NCBI GenBank assembly: GCA_013112575.1
Contig: JABFGG010000009.1
Coordinates: forward strand, 94,270-158,269
Direction of reading: 5' to 3'
DNA length: 64,000 nucleotides
DNA from: Chloroflexota bacterium
GTDB lineage: Bacteria > Chloroflexota > Anaerolineae > Anaerolineales > UBA11579
Shown: positions 26,416-34,260 of the stretch, piece by piece
How positions within the stretch are numbered: the first letter of the stretch is position 1
Layout: every line of letters begins with the position of its first letter
Made by a program: the position numbers and the translations under genes
The notes under the pieces: model-generated
Told to the model about the DNA's origin: nothing
Databases searched by the model: none
Seen by the model: the letters and a program-made list of their open reading frames with translations, nothing else

Positions 26416-27747
26416 ATGAAACCCAGTGCCATCTACCAATTCCCTCGCGGTTTTTTATGGGGCACAGCCACTTCATCTCATCAGGTTGAAGGCAACAACA
26501 GTAATAACAATTGGTCTGCCTGGGAACAGACCCCCGGCAAGATTCTCAACGGCGACAGATCCGGCCTGGCCTGTGACTGGTGGGGTGGGCGCTGGCGTGA
26601 AGATTTTGACCGCGCCAAAGAAAGCGGCCAGAATGCCCATCGCCTGTCCATTGAGTGGAGCCGCATTCAACCTTCACCGGATCGTTGGGATGAAGAAGCC
26701 CTCGATCATTACCGCCAGATGATCCGTGGACTGGTCGAGCGCGGTATGACCCCATTAGTGACCCTCCACCACTTCACCGACCCGCTCTGGGTCACGGAGA
26801 TGGGCGGCTGGGAAAATGGAAAAACTCCTGAATTGTTTGAAGTCTATGCACGCAGAGTTGTAGAGGCCCTCAAGGAATACGTCACTCTCTGGATCACGAT
26901 CAATGAACCCAATGTGCTTGCTACCATGGGCTATGTGATTGGTGATTTCCCGCCCGGAACGCCTGATATGTCCCTGGCATTTCAGGTAATGGCGAACCTG
27001 GCACGTGGGCATGCCCGTGCTTACCATGCGATCCATGAAGTTAAACCGGAGGCGCGTGTCGGCATTGCAGTCAATTATCGTGGCTTTCAACCTAAACGAA
27101 GCTGGTGGCCCTTTGACCGATTAGTTGCCTGGTATTCACACCGTTTGTTCAATGAATTTTTCCCCCAAGCCTTTATTACCGGGGAGTTGAAATACATCTT
27201 CCGTAAAGTATCTTTGCCCCAGGCCAAAGGTACTCAGGATTTCCTGGGCCTCAATTACTATACCGATGAACTGGTTGCCTTTGATATCACCAAAGCCAGT
27301 GAAGGTTTTGCTGCTCGCTCGTTTCCGCCAGACGCTGACCTCAGCCCTACCGGTTTCATCGCCAATCTGCCGGATGCCTTTTTTACTTCATTGAAATGGG
27401 CTCGCAAGCTGCAGATGCCCATCATCATCACGGAGAATGGGGTGGAAGACCAGAGTGATGAAATGCGACCGCGTTATCTTGCTAACCATATTCACCAGCT
27501 CTGGCAGGCTGTCAATTTCAGCTATGGTGTGAAGGGTTACTTCCATTGGTCTCTGGTCGACAATTTTGAATGGGATCGGGGCTGGTCCCAACGTTTTGGG
27601 TTGTGGGGTTTAGACGTGGACACGCAGACACGCCAACGTCGCAAGAGTGTTGACTTTTACGAAGCCATTTGCAAAGCCAATGGCCTGTCCACCGAGATGG
27701 TTTCAGAGTACGCACCTGAGGCTTTTGACAGCATTTTCCCGACCTAA
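26416..27747 (+). CDS. Glycoside hydrolase family 1 (beta-glucosidase/beta-galactosidase type)
   Basis: A 443-residue retaining beta-glycosidase. The GH1 signatures are complete: FLWGTATSSHQVEG at the N-terminus, TINEPN with the acid/base Glu, and ITENGVED with the nucleophile Glu, then HWSLVDNFEWDRGWSQRFGL. No signal peptide, so it acts in the cytoplasm on small imported beta-glycosides. Exact sugar preference is not decidable. The start at ATG 26416 excludes 21 in-frame codons upstream that do not resemble the family. Confidence 0.95.
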   Translation: MKPSAIYQFPRGFLWGTATSSHQVEGNNSNNNWSAWEQTPGKILNGDRSGLACDWWGGRWREDFDRAKESGQNAHRLSIEWSRIQPSPDRWDEEALDHYRQMIRGLVERGMTPLVTLHHFTDPLWVTEMGGWENGKTPELFEVYARRVVEALKEYVTLWITINEPNVLATMGYVIGDFPPGTPDMSLAFQVMANLARGHARAYHAIHEVKPEARVGIAVNYRGFQPKRSWWPFDRLVAWYSHRLFNEFFPQAFITGELKYIFRKVSLPQAKGTQDFLGLNYYTDELVAFDITKASEGFAARSFPPDADLSPTGFIANLPDAFFTSLKWARKLQMPIIITENGVEDQSDEMRPRYLANHIHQLWQAVNFSYGVKGYFHWSLVDNFEWDRGWSQRFGLWGLDVDTQTRQRRKSVDFYEAICKANGLSTEMVSEYAPEAFDSIFPT

Positions 27748-27751
27748 TTAT

Positions 27752-27757
27752 GCTATA
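27752..27757 (+). promoter_or_regulatory. -10 box for tRNA-Ser
   Basis: GCTATAATC about 18 nt before the mature tRNA 5' end; the TATAAT lies just after the GH1 stop codon. Confidence 0.5.
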
Positions 27758-27774
27758 ATCTCGCCGCACAAATT

Positions 27775-27865
<91 letters not shown>

Positions 27866-27868
27866 AAA

Positions 27869-27900
27869 CAAAACCCCGCGTATATGCGGGGTTTTGTTTT
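27869..27900 (+). terminator. Terminator of tRNA-Ser
   Basis: CAAAACCCCGC (27869-27879) pairs with GCGGGGTTTTG (27886-27896), followed by TTTT. Confidence 0.9.
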
Positions 27901-27999
27901 AGACTTGTACTTTGTCAAAGCCATAAATACTTTAGCATAATGCCATAGAAGAAGGTTTTTTTAATCTTGCATCCTATGTCTGCCTTTGACAAAGTTTAA

Positions 28000-28052
28000 A
28001 GTGTTCCGTCTCATATCATTGAAACTCGTCCAATCAATATTGACGGAACACT
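28000..28052. repeat. Inverted repeat at the 3' end of the lipoprotein gene
   Basis: AGTGTTCCGTC (28000-28010) and GACGGAACACT (28042-28052) are exact 11-bp arms separated by 31 bp. The right arm overlaps the stop codon of the lipoprotein gene. This could be a weak terminator on the minus strand or a small repeat. Confidence 0.4.
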
Positions 28053-28926
28053 AGTTCTGCAATTCCAGGTTGCCAGCACCAATGTCTACATTGATGATCA
28101 AGGTAGGGCCTTCACCATCCATGGTGTAGTTGCCACCTGAGCGAGACCAGTCGCCAGATGTGTCTACGTTTGCCAGACCGGCATCGATGTTGACTACGAC
28201 ATCTGTGCCTTCCGGTACAATGATTGTCACATTGCTCAATCCAGCTACAACATCCACAATTGCATCTTGCTGCAATTCGCCGGAGAAGTCGAGCGTGTAA
28301 TCGCCCAGACCGGCGTCAAAGCTCATATATCCGAAGTTAGCATTGGCCAGGCCGCTCAACTCGATGTTGGATGCACCACTGTCGTAATTGAGTTGGGTCA
28401 TCTCGACAGGGTTCACTTCAGAGAATGTTACCTTGACGTCGGCCGCGCCATCGGAGATAGTCAGGTTTTCCAAAGCTAACCCGCCCAACTCCATGTCGCC
28501 TTCGTATGCGCCAGATTGGATCACCAGATCGATGATGTCTTCACCCAGTTGCAGGTCCCAGCGGTTTTCTATGTCGTCAATGGTGAAGTTCGGGATACTG
28601 TTGAAATCCAGGGTGAAACTATTGTCTCCCGTACTGATCAGCACACGCTCGTTGCTCGAGTCTACTTCCGGTTGGAGTTCCTCAACGTTGTAGGTGGCGG
28701 TGCCTTCGATCAGGGCGCTTGCGCCTGGTTCGAGGAATAATTGGCCTGCACCAAAGTTCAGTTCAACCTTTGTTGCTTCGACCGTATCCAACGACTCGAC
28801 GAGGATATCTTCGGTTACTGTGGGGCCAGTGACAACGTCGACTGTTGGAGCGTTAAGGGTCACACTGCAGGCCAGGGAAGCTATCGCCAATACGGCGGTA
28901 ATAATGATTAGTTTTTTTGAAACCAT
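28051..28926 (-). CDS. Lipoprotein with toast-rack/DUF4097-like beta-repeat region
   Basis: A 291-residue lipoprotein (lipobox SLAC, cysteine near residue 20). The mature part starts with VELNFGAGQLFLEPGASALIEG and carries repeated short strands with Asn/Gly/Ser turns (NIELSGLANANFG, GLGDYTLDFSG, ANVDTSGDW, GAGNLEL), a pattern typical of toast_rack_N and DUF4097-like beta-helical surface proteins. It is preceded by two copies of a 17-bp motif also found before the gene at 32847. The function is unknown; envelope-stress links are known for relatives. Confidence 0.75.
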   Translation of the reverse strand: MVSKKLIIITAVLAIASLACSVTLNAPTVDVVTGPTVTEDILVESLDTVEATKVELNFGAGQLFLEPGASALIEGTATYNVEELQPEVDSSNERVLISTGDNSFTLDFNSIPNFTIDDIENRWDLQLGEDIIDLVIQSGAYEGDMELGGLALENLTISDGAADVKVTFSEVNPVEMTQLNYDSGASNIELSGLANANFGYMSFDAGLGDYTLDFSGELQQDAIVDVVAGLSNVTIIVPEGTDVVVNIDAGLANVDTSGDWSRSGGNYTMDGEGPTLIINVDIGAGNLELQN

Positions 28927-28940
28927 TTACTTGCTCCTAA

Positions 28941-28987
28941 TTTGTGAACAGGTTATTCAATATCTTGATTTGTGATCAGTTTATTCA
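28941..28987 (-). promoter_or_regulatory. Two copies of a shared upstream motif (TTTGTGANCAGNTTATT)
   Basis: TTTGTGAACAGGTTATTCA at 28941-28959 and TTTGTGATCAGTTTATTCA at 28969-28987 lie 28 bp apart directly upstream of the lipoprotein's ribosome binding site. A third copy precedes the membrane protein at 33245. They probably bind a common regulator. The remaining gap to 29193 shows nothing else. Confidence 0.5.
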
Positions 28988-29193
28988 GTACTCATTTGGA
29001 AAACATCGTCCGACCAGGCAAACAAGATTGTACGTTCGTACCATGTCCATAAAGGCACATGACGAAGCTACTATTGTGCGGCAACAATCTGCTTGTTGTT
29101 TTAATGATGTTTTCTCCAGAGTTTGTAAACTGTTTCACCCTGTAATACGGAGAAAGACGAAACGGGTTGCAAAAGCTATTTGTGCTGAGTTGG

Positions 29194-29709
29194 TTACCCC
29201 AAGAACTGCAACAGAATAATCCCCATCACGGCCCCAATGAGCCAGCCAGCAAGTATGTCAGATAAATAGTGCACCCCCATCGCCACCCGCGCTATTCCAA
29301 CCAAGGGAGCCCAAATCGCCAGGGTTATGCCAAACCACGCTGGCCCCAACCCGACCGCCATCACCGCCAGCATCATCGCTCGCGCTGCGTGCCCTGAAGG
29401 GAACGAATGGGGGTCTGTGCGCCGGTAGATTTGACCCAGTTCACCTTCGGGACGTTGTCGCCGGATGGTGAATTTCATAGCCATTACCAGCACGGCTGTA
29501 ATTATTATTCCGATAATTAGAGCCTGTGAGCGGCCTCGCCATGCAAGATCGCCTAAAACCCATATGGCCAAAAGGCCAGCCAGCCAAAACCACGAGTCGC
29601 CCGTATGCCCCAGGAAAACGGCTAAGCGGCGCGGCAATCCCGGCTCTTCCGCCACTCGCATGCGCGCCGATAGGTCTGCGTCTACCTGCAATATGGAGTT
29701 GAGGGTCAT
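29194..29709 (-). CDS. PAP2-family phosphatase
   Basis: A 171-residue membrane protein with the three-part phosphatidic acid phosphatase signature: KFTIRRQRP (KxxxxxxRP), SFPSGHA (PSGH with catalytic His), and ARVAMGVHYLSD (the usual SRxxxxxHxxxD with Ala for Ser). It probably dephosphorylates a lipid phosphate or polyprenyl pyrophosphate. It overlaps the nucleotidyltransferase gene by 4 bp (ATGA), so the two are translated together. Confidence 0.9.
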   Translation of the reverse strand: MTLNSILQVDADLSARMRVAEEPGLPRRLAVFLGHTGDSWFWLAGLLAIWVLGDLAWRGRSQALIIGIIITAVLVMAMKFTIRRQRPEGELGQIYRRTDPHSFPSGHAARAMMLAVMAVGLGPAWFGITLAIWAPLVGIARVAMGVHYLSDILAGWLIGAVMGIILLQFLG

Positions 29710-30482
29710 ACAGCGGCTCGTTGTTCCAGGTCTTTCGCCAGCATTTCCAACTGGTACGTCTTATCCACGTCCATGGCGATCTCGGCATAAGGGCTTTCTA
29801 CGGCACGCGCTTTAAGCCCGATCTTCTTAGAAACACGTTTCACCGCATCTGGGAGAGTTAATCTGCGAATGAGCATGAGGAACAATGTGTCGAAACCGAT
29901 CAAGGCGGCTTGCCTTATGATGCTTTTGCGAGCATACATCATTTTGGTCCAAAATTCATCGTTCGAAGTGACTGTATCTGTTGCCACAACATTCATATCG
30001 CCCCCGCAAACTTCACTTTCGCGTAGTCGCAGATAGGTGCGGTTGGAGCCAGGAAAGCGGGCTTCCATCACATCACGTGTCACCACGTTGTAATAAATGT
30101 CTTCCTCTGTTTCGAGAGCGCGTTCGATCGTCCAGTCTACGATCTCAGGGGTGATGCTGGGAATATCTGAAGAGACCATCAGGACGTATTTAGCATCCGG
30201 TTGCACTTCAAGCGCTTTGCGCGTGCCTGCCTGGATGTTATCCAGCATGCCGCCATGGTTGGGTGTGAAGGCCAGGGGTTTTTCGCAGGTCACCCCACTA
30301 CTTTCGTCCAGACCCACGATGACCACGTTCTCGATATGTTTGGACCCGCTGAGCGCATCCAGCACCCACTGGATCATGGTCTTACCAGCGATCTCGATCA
30401 GGGCCTTGGATGCTCCCTGTGAAAATTCATAAAGTGGTTCTTCAGGTTCGGGGATGCCACCTGCAGTAACGATAGCTTGCAT
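29706..30482 (-). CDS. MobA-like NTP transferase domain protein
   Basis: A 258-residue protein with an N-terminal Rossmann-like nucleotidyltransferase fold (AIVTAGG, SKALIEIAGKTMIQWVLDAL, VLMVSSDIPSITPEIVDW, with the metal-binding Asp in SSDIP). The C-terminal part ends with AIDVD-like AMDVDKTYQ. Such proteins transfer NMP to a sugar, alcohol or cofactor phosphate. It sits between a PAP2 phosphatase and a conserved hypothetical in a tight minus-strand group, which suggests synthesis of a phospholipid head group or related compound, but this is inference. Confidence 0.8.
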   Translation of the reverse strand: MQAIVTAGGIPEPEEPLYEFSQGASKALIEIAGKTMIQWVLDALSGSKHIENVVIVGLDESSGVTCEKPLAFTPNHGGMLDNIQAGTRKALEVQPDAKYVLMVSSDIPSITPEIVDWTIERALETEEDIYYNVVTRDVMEARFPGSNRTYLRLRESEVCGGDMNVVATDTVTSNDEFWTKMMYARKSIIRQAALIGFDTLFLMLIRRLTLPDAVKRVSKKIGLKARAVESPYAEIAMDVDKTYQLEMLAKDLEQRAAV

Positions 30483-31388
30483 CTAGTTCAGCTCCTGCAA
30501 TTGGGGTTCAAAACCGAGTTGGTCGATCAACTCATTGAGTTCGTCATTGCTCAACTTGCGGCCTTTGCCTGCCACCGCAACCAATGCCGCTTCCATCATG
30601 TTCGTACCGAAGGAGCGCCCATCCAATACCGGTGTGGTGGTGAGCAGGTATTTCACACCCAGGCTGCGCAACAATTCAACATCCTCAGGTGTGGTTGTAT
30701 TGGTCAGGATTACCTTGCCACCCATCTCATCAGGCATGCTGCCTTTTACGAAATGGAAGTCACCAGAAATTACCGTTGCCCAGGCGTAGTACTTTTCCCA
30801 TTTAGGTTCACGCTTTTCCTGTTTCTCGCCGGTAGGATAAAGCATCTCAAAGGGCATCCGGCCCGCGATGGGCATGACGATGGCTGCGGCACGTTTTACT
30901 GCAGTGTGACTGCGCAGTGGAATGGGGATGTCCAGACCAAACATCAGGTCTCCATAGACAACGTCATATTCTGCCTCCACCAGAGAGGCCGTTATCCCCC
31001 AGCGGTCTGCACCTGTGGATACGAAGGCTTTTTTGCCCATTTGATCAACGTAGTCCCCGACTTGTTGATGCAAATAAGGGATAGCACGGTTTTCCAGAGT
31101 ATTCTTTAAGCCGGTGCCATCTACGACTGGCGTCTTCTCAATGAAGCGCACCATGGGTTTCACGGAGTGGAGTGTGTACCATTTGCCATCCACCATCAAA
31201 CCCAGGTCGGCCCCGCCAACGCCAAAGGCATCTACCGTGCCGTCCAATTCTTTGTAAAGCTGGGCGGCTTTTTCCATATCGCCATCCATCCCAATACGCT
31301 CAATGCTAATCTTCTCCCCCAGTAATTCCACTTCGACCTTTTTGTTGCGCTTGGATGAGCCAATACTTACACTGACTGCTCGTTTCAT
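30483..31388 (-). CDS. Conserved protein, possibly of the quinate 5-dehydrogenase-named family
   Basis: A 301-residue soluble protein beginning MKRAVSVSIGSSKRNKKVEV. It contains AFGVGGADLGL, KKAFVSTGADRWGI and GVKYLLTTTPVLDGRSFGTNMMEA blocks. Proteins of this type are, as I recall, often named quinate 5-dehydrogenase in related genomes, but I see no convincing NAD-binding signature of shikimate dehydrogenases and do not rely on that name. Its stop abuts the next gene's start exactly, so it is the first gene of a three-gene unit with the NTP transferase and PAP2 phosphatase. Confidence 0.6.
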   Translation of the reverse strand: MKRAVSVSIGSSKRNKKVEVELLGEKISIERIGMDGDMEKAAQLYKELDGTVDAFGVGGADLGLMVDGKWYTLHSVKPMVRFIEKTPVVDGTGLKNTLENRAIPYLHQQVGDYVDQMGKKAFVSTGADRWGITASLVEAEYDVVYGDLMFGLDIPIPLRSHTAVKRAAAIVMPIAGRMPFEMLYPTGEKQEKREPKWEKYYAWATVISGDFHFVKGSMPDEMGGKVILTNTTTPEDVELLRSLGVKYLLTTTPVLDGRSFGTNMMEAALVAVAGKGRKLSNDELNELIDQLGFEPQLQELN

Positions 31389-31532
31389 GCTGCCTCCTCA
31401 ATGAGACACAAAATGAAGTCAAGAATACCTCTGGCATTTCGCGTCTATAGACCAGTATACTCGAACCGGTACTATGCATAAACACCGCTCAGATAGCCGC
31501 GATACGAAGGAATTTTCCTGAATCGCTTGCGG

Positions 31533-31538
31533 TATAAT
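31533..31538 (+). promoter_or_regulatory. -10 box (TATAAT) for ilvE
   Basis: TATAAT at 31533-31538 precedes ilvE by a 64-nt leader that includes a CCCC/GGGG hairpin and ends in an AAGGAGGT ribosome binding site 6 nt before the ATG. Confidence 0.55.
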
Positions 31539-31602
31539 CCCCTCGTTATGGGGAGTCTCTCTTGTACATTGGCCCAAATCTTTTCCTCTCAAGGAGGTAT
31601 TT

Positions 31603-32538
31603 ATGGCGCTACCTAAATACGCTTATTTCCAGGGCAGTATAGTTCCTTATTCCGAAGCCAAAGTCGGTGTGATGACGCATGCCCTGAATTATGGCACGGC
31701 CGTATTTGGCGGGGTGCGCGGCTATTGGAATGAACAGGAAGAAGAGTTGTTCATTTTCCGCCCCACGGATCACTTCACGCGTTTATTGAATTCCTGCAAG
31801 ATGATGCTAATGGAAGTGGATGGCACTGTTGACAGCCTCATCCAGAGCACCATTGAACTCATCCAGAAAGAAGGCCACCGCCAGGACGTTTACCTGCGCC
31901 CGCTGGTCTATAACTCCGATGAGATCATTGGCGTCAAGTTGCATGACCTCAACGCTGATCTGACCATGTTCTCTGTGCCATTTGATAAGTACGTCTCCAA
32001 CGATACCAGTGCCCACGTGACCTTTTCGTCGTGGCGGCGTATTGACGACAATATGATCCCAGCGCGCGGTAAGATCGCTGGCGCCTACGTCAACACGGCC
32101 TTTATCAAAACAGATGCTGTGCGCGCCGGCTTTGATGAAGCCCTGGTTCTCACCGAAGACGGCCACATCTCTGAGGGCAGTGCTGAGAATGTCTTCATGA
32201 TCCGCGATGGTGTGCTTTACACCCCGCCGGTTTCCGATAACATCCTTGAGGGCATCACACGCCGCTCGGCGATGGAGATTGCCCGTGAGGAATTTGGCCT
32301 GGAAGTTGTGGAGCGCCAGATCGACCGTACGGAAGTGTATATGTGCGAAGAGTTCTTTATGACGGGTACGGCTGCCCAGATCACGGCAGTCACTAAAGTC
32401 GACCACCGCCCGATTGGCGAAGGCGAGATGGGCCCCATTACTGCCAAGCTGCGCGATTACTTCCAGGATGTGGTGCGCGGCAAGGTTGAAAAATACCGAC
32501 AGTGGAACCACCCTGTTTGGGAAAAGATAGTGGTGTAA
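31603..32538 (+). CDS. ilvE: Branched-chain amino acid aminotransferase
   Basis: A 311-residue fold-type IV PLP enzyme that interconverts Val, Leu and Ile with their 2-oxo acids. It shows THALNYGTAVFGGVRGY, the PLP lysine region RGKIAGAYVNTAFIKTDA, EALVLTEDGHISEGSAENVF and the phosphate-binding GILEGITRRS-like NILEGITRRSAME. A very strong ribosome binding site (AAGGAGGT) supports the start. It is transcribed alone and closed by a GC-rich terminator. Confidence 0.95.
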   Translation: MALPKYAYFQGSIVPYSEAKVGVMTHALNYGTAVFGGVRGYWNEQEEELFIFRPTDHFTRLLNSCKMMLMEVDGTVDSLIQSTIELIQKEGHRQDVYLRPLVYNSDEIIGVKLHDLNADLTMFSVPFDKYVSNDTSAHVTFSSWRRIDDNMIPARGKIAGAYVNTAFIKTDAVRAGFDEALVLTEDGHISEGSAENVFMIRDGVLYTPPVSDNILEGITRRSAMEIAREEFGLEVVERQIDRTEVYMCEEFFMTGTAAQITAVTKVDHRPIGEGEMGPITAKLRDYFQDVVRGKVEKYRQWNHPVWEKIVV

Positions 32539-32554
32539 TAATTTAGGCAATTTA

Positions 32555-32579
32555 GGGCGCAGCATGCTGCGCCCTTTTC
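32555..32579 (+). terminator. Terminator after ilvE
   Basis: A perfect 20-bp palindrome GGGCGCAGCATGCTGCGCCC (32555-32574) is followed by TTTT. Confidence 0.88.
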
Positions 32580-32580
32580 A

Positions 32581-32846
32581 ATTAATGTAGTTAATGTACC
32601 CTATGTAGGGCTAAGCATGGTTTGGGCTGGTGAGTTTTTGCCGGAATATAAAATGTGGGGGTGATACAAAACGGGAACAGTATATGTGGCGGTACTGAGA
32701 GGTTGAAAGGGGAAAAATGAGCGAATTAATGTACCCATATGTACCCTTAATGTAGGCGCAAAGCTACGTTGTGGAGCATTGGTAAGATCTGGGGAAGCAA
32801 CCAGGCGACTAGGGTGACATGCTTACATGTAAGACGCAGGATTTTA
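32581..32846. repeat. Intergenic stretch with clustered TTAATGTACCC repeats
   Basis: No gene is seen. Two clusters of the word TTAATGTA/TATGTACCC occur: around 32581-32610 (ATTAATGTAG, TTAATGTACCC, TATGTAGGG) and 32725-32757 (ATTAATGTACCC, ATATGTACCC, TTAATGTAGG). A palindrome CTTACATGTAAG lies at 32821-32832. They may be operator arrays or a decayed repeat. Confidence 0.4.
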
Positions 32847-33245
32847 TTAAGGAGAAACAGTTGCGTATAAGGATATTAGAGCAGAAATAATTAAATAAAG
32901 TCCTGCACCCCAAGTTACTAATACGAAGAGTATTCCTGTTAGCACTGCAAAGGGGCCGCGAATTGGTCGTAGCATTGCCCCTGGAGCTTCACGCCTCCAT
33001 ATTTGTGCAAACCCGGCTAAACTGCTAACAATTGCCATAAATCCCCAAGCGAAACTATCGGCTGCCTCGGGTACGTTATTGCCAAAAAGAGATTGCCGTA
33101 TTGATCCCCAGAAGGAACTTAAACCTAAAGCAATAAGAATTGGAAGAAGCACAAGCCACTGAATGTTTACATTGCGTAAAACCTTCATGAATTTAATTCT
33201 TTGGTCATTGTTTTGATCATTTATCCTTTCATCATTATTATTCAT
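32847..33245 (-). CDS. Small membrane protein of unknown function
   Basis: A 132-residue protein with an Asn/Asp-rich N-terminus and three predicted membrane segments (about residues 28-46, 64-82 and 98-125). I do not recognise a family. The start has AGGAG 8 nt upstream, and a TTTGTGACCAGGTTATT motif shared with the lipoprotein at 28051-28926 lies 20 bp before the ATG, implying shared control. Confidence 0.65.
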   Translation of the reverse strand: MNNNDERINDQNNDQRIKFMKVLRNVNIQWLVLLPILIALGLSSFWGSIRQSLFGNNVPEAADSFAWGFMAIVSSLAGFAQIWRREAPGAMLRPIRGPFAVLTGILFVLVTWGAGLYLIISALISLYATVSP

Positions 33246-33264
33246 GGAAAATCTCCTGATCCAT

Positions 33265-33281
33265 TTTGTGACCAGGTTATT
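33265..33281 (-). promoter_or_regulatory. Third copy of the shared TTTGTGANCAGNTTATT motif
   Basis: TTTGTGACCAGGTTATT just upstream of the small membrane protein gene matches the two copies at 28941 and 28969 in 15-16 of 17 positions and has the same place relative to the ribosome binding site. Confidence 0.5.
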
Positions 33282-33453
33282 TTATTCTACAAAATTATTA
33301 GGCTCCAAATTCTTATTAACTAGATCAATCACGAAGTCCCACGATACAAATCCTGGTTTGAGGCATTTCATTTGGCACTACTTGGCAGTCTTTTTCATAG
33401 ATTTGACGCCTGACATTCCCTACACTGGAGGCAGTTCATTTCAGGAGAGTGTT

Positions 33454-33909
33454 ATGCCAAGCATTGAATTAGCGAAGATCATCGATGCCCCAGTCGAATC
33501 TGCCTGGGCGGTTATCGCAGATATGGAAGGATACGCCGACATTACCGCCGACGGAGTTTCCAAGGTTGAGGTGCTGGAAGGGGAGGGAGAGGGCATGTTG
33601 CGGCGTTGTTATAACCAGCGCGGCGAAAGCTGGACGGAAACCTGTCCGGTGTGGGAAGAAGGCCACCAGTTCCGATTTGTGGTGCACACCGATGCCCCCG
33701 ATTACCCGTACCCGTTGTCACACGTTGAGGGTTTGTGGAGTGTGGAAGCCACCCCACAGGGCACGCTTATCAAAGCGCGTTTCGATTATGCTATGAAGAA
33801 CAAGCTCTTTGGCTGGCTGCTGGCCTGGCTGGCACGCGGCAATGCCATCAGTGATACCCAATACCTGCTCGATCAATGGGAGGCTAAGGCATTGGCAATG
33901 GCTGAATGA
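33454..33909 (+). CDS. SRPBCC (polyketide cyclase/START-like) family protein
   Basis: A 151-residue protein with a START/Bet v1-like fold pattern: IELAKIIDAPVESAWAVIADMEGYADI at the N-terminus, then alternating strands (LRRCYNQRGESWTETCPVWEE) and a long C-terminal helix with a hydrophobic insert (LFGWLLAWLARGNA). These bind small hydrophobic ligands. ATG 33454 has AGGAGAG 5 nt upstream; upstream in-frame sequence is not family-like. Confidence 0.82.
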   Translation: MPSIELAKIIDAPVESAWAVIADMEGYADITADGVSKVEVLEGEGEGMLRRCYNQRGESWTETCPVWEEGHQFRFVVHTDAPDYPYPLSHVEGLWSVEATPQGTLIKARFDYAMKNKLFGWLLAWLARGNAISDTQYLLDQWEAKALAMAE

Positions 33910-33985
33910 ATGCTTACGAGGCCCGTTTTCCTGCCTCAGCGGGCTGGTAAGAAATTCGTTTTTTAGCCAGTCCATAATTTGCTAC

Positions 33986-34013
33986 TTGACAAGCAAGTTA
34001 TATTCAATATAAT
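33986..34013 (+). promoter_or_regulatory. Near-consensus sigma-70 promoter of the cysteine operon
   Basis: Perfect TTGACA (33986-33991) and perfect TATAAT (34008-34013) are separated by 16 bp; the predicted start is near 34020. This is the strongest promoter match in the window and leaves a leader of about 240 nt before cysM. Confidence 0.8.
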
Positions 34014-34047
34014 TTTGACGAACTTGCTCATAATTATTAGCAGGTCA

Positions 34048-34125
34048 ATGTTTATGAAAAATATGATGATGCAGATGTGTATGATGTGTAGTCACAATTG
34101 CTCCTGTCCTGGGCGGGGGACGTGA
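34048..34125 (+). CDS. Met/Cys-rich 25-residue leader peptide of the cysteine operon (candidate)
   Basis: ATG at 34048, TGA at 34123-34125, with CAGG four nucleotides upstream. The 25 residues include eight methionines and four cysteines (positions 11, 14, 18 and 20), a composition extremely unlikely by chance for a random ORF. It lies between a consensus promoter and a terminator-like structure, directly before genes for cysteine synthesis. The pattern matches leader peptides whose translation senses the supply of the cognate aminoacyl-tRNA; cysteine-rich leader ORFs of this kind are known upstream of cysteine genes in mycobacteria. GTCAC (34091-34095) and GTCC (34106-34109) pair with GGACGTGAC (34118-34126), so the Cys codons lie in a stem. 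Alternatively it is a small metal-binding peptide. Confidence 0.6.
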   Translation: MFMKNMMMQMCMMCSHNCSCPGRGT

Positions 34126-34145
34126 CCATCTGCTGATTCATTTGA

Positions 34146-34246
34146 TTAACCAATAACGGTTAACAGACCAGACGGCTGGTTTCCCCGCAAGCAAAAATGC
34201 GAAAGGACACGGAGCCGTCTTTTTATTTGTCTGTTAGCCGTTTTTT
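34146..34246 (+). ncRNA. Attenuator-like structured leader RNA upstream of cysM (candidate)
   Basis: A long nested hairpin can form: outer 14-bp stem 34155-34168 with 34229-34242 (one G-U), inner 8-bp stem AGACGGCT (34170-34177) with AGCCGTCT (34213-34220), and innermost CGCA/TGCG (34186-34189/34198-34201). Both the inner and outer 3' arms run into U tracts (34220-34224 and 34241-34246), so each looks like a terminator. Two small hairpins compete for the 5' arms: TTAACC/GGTTAA (34146-34163) and ACCAG/CTGGT (34167-34180). This is the logic of a transcription attenuator or riboswitch. It matches no riboswitch class I can recall. The rest of 33910-34260 shows nothing else. Confidence 0.6.
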
Positions 34247-34260
34247 ATTGGAGCAAAATA

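Noticed and set aside
34126..34246. Known SAM, cobalamin, TPP or T-box riboswitch before cysM
   Set aside because: The conserved core sequences of these classes that I know are absent; the region is instead reported as a candidate attenuator.
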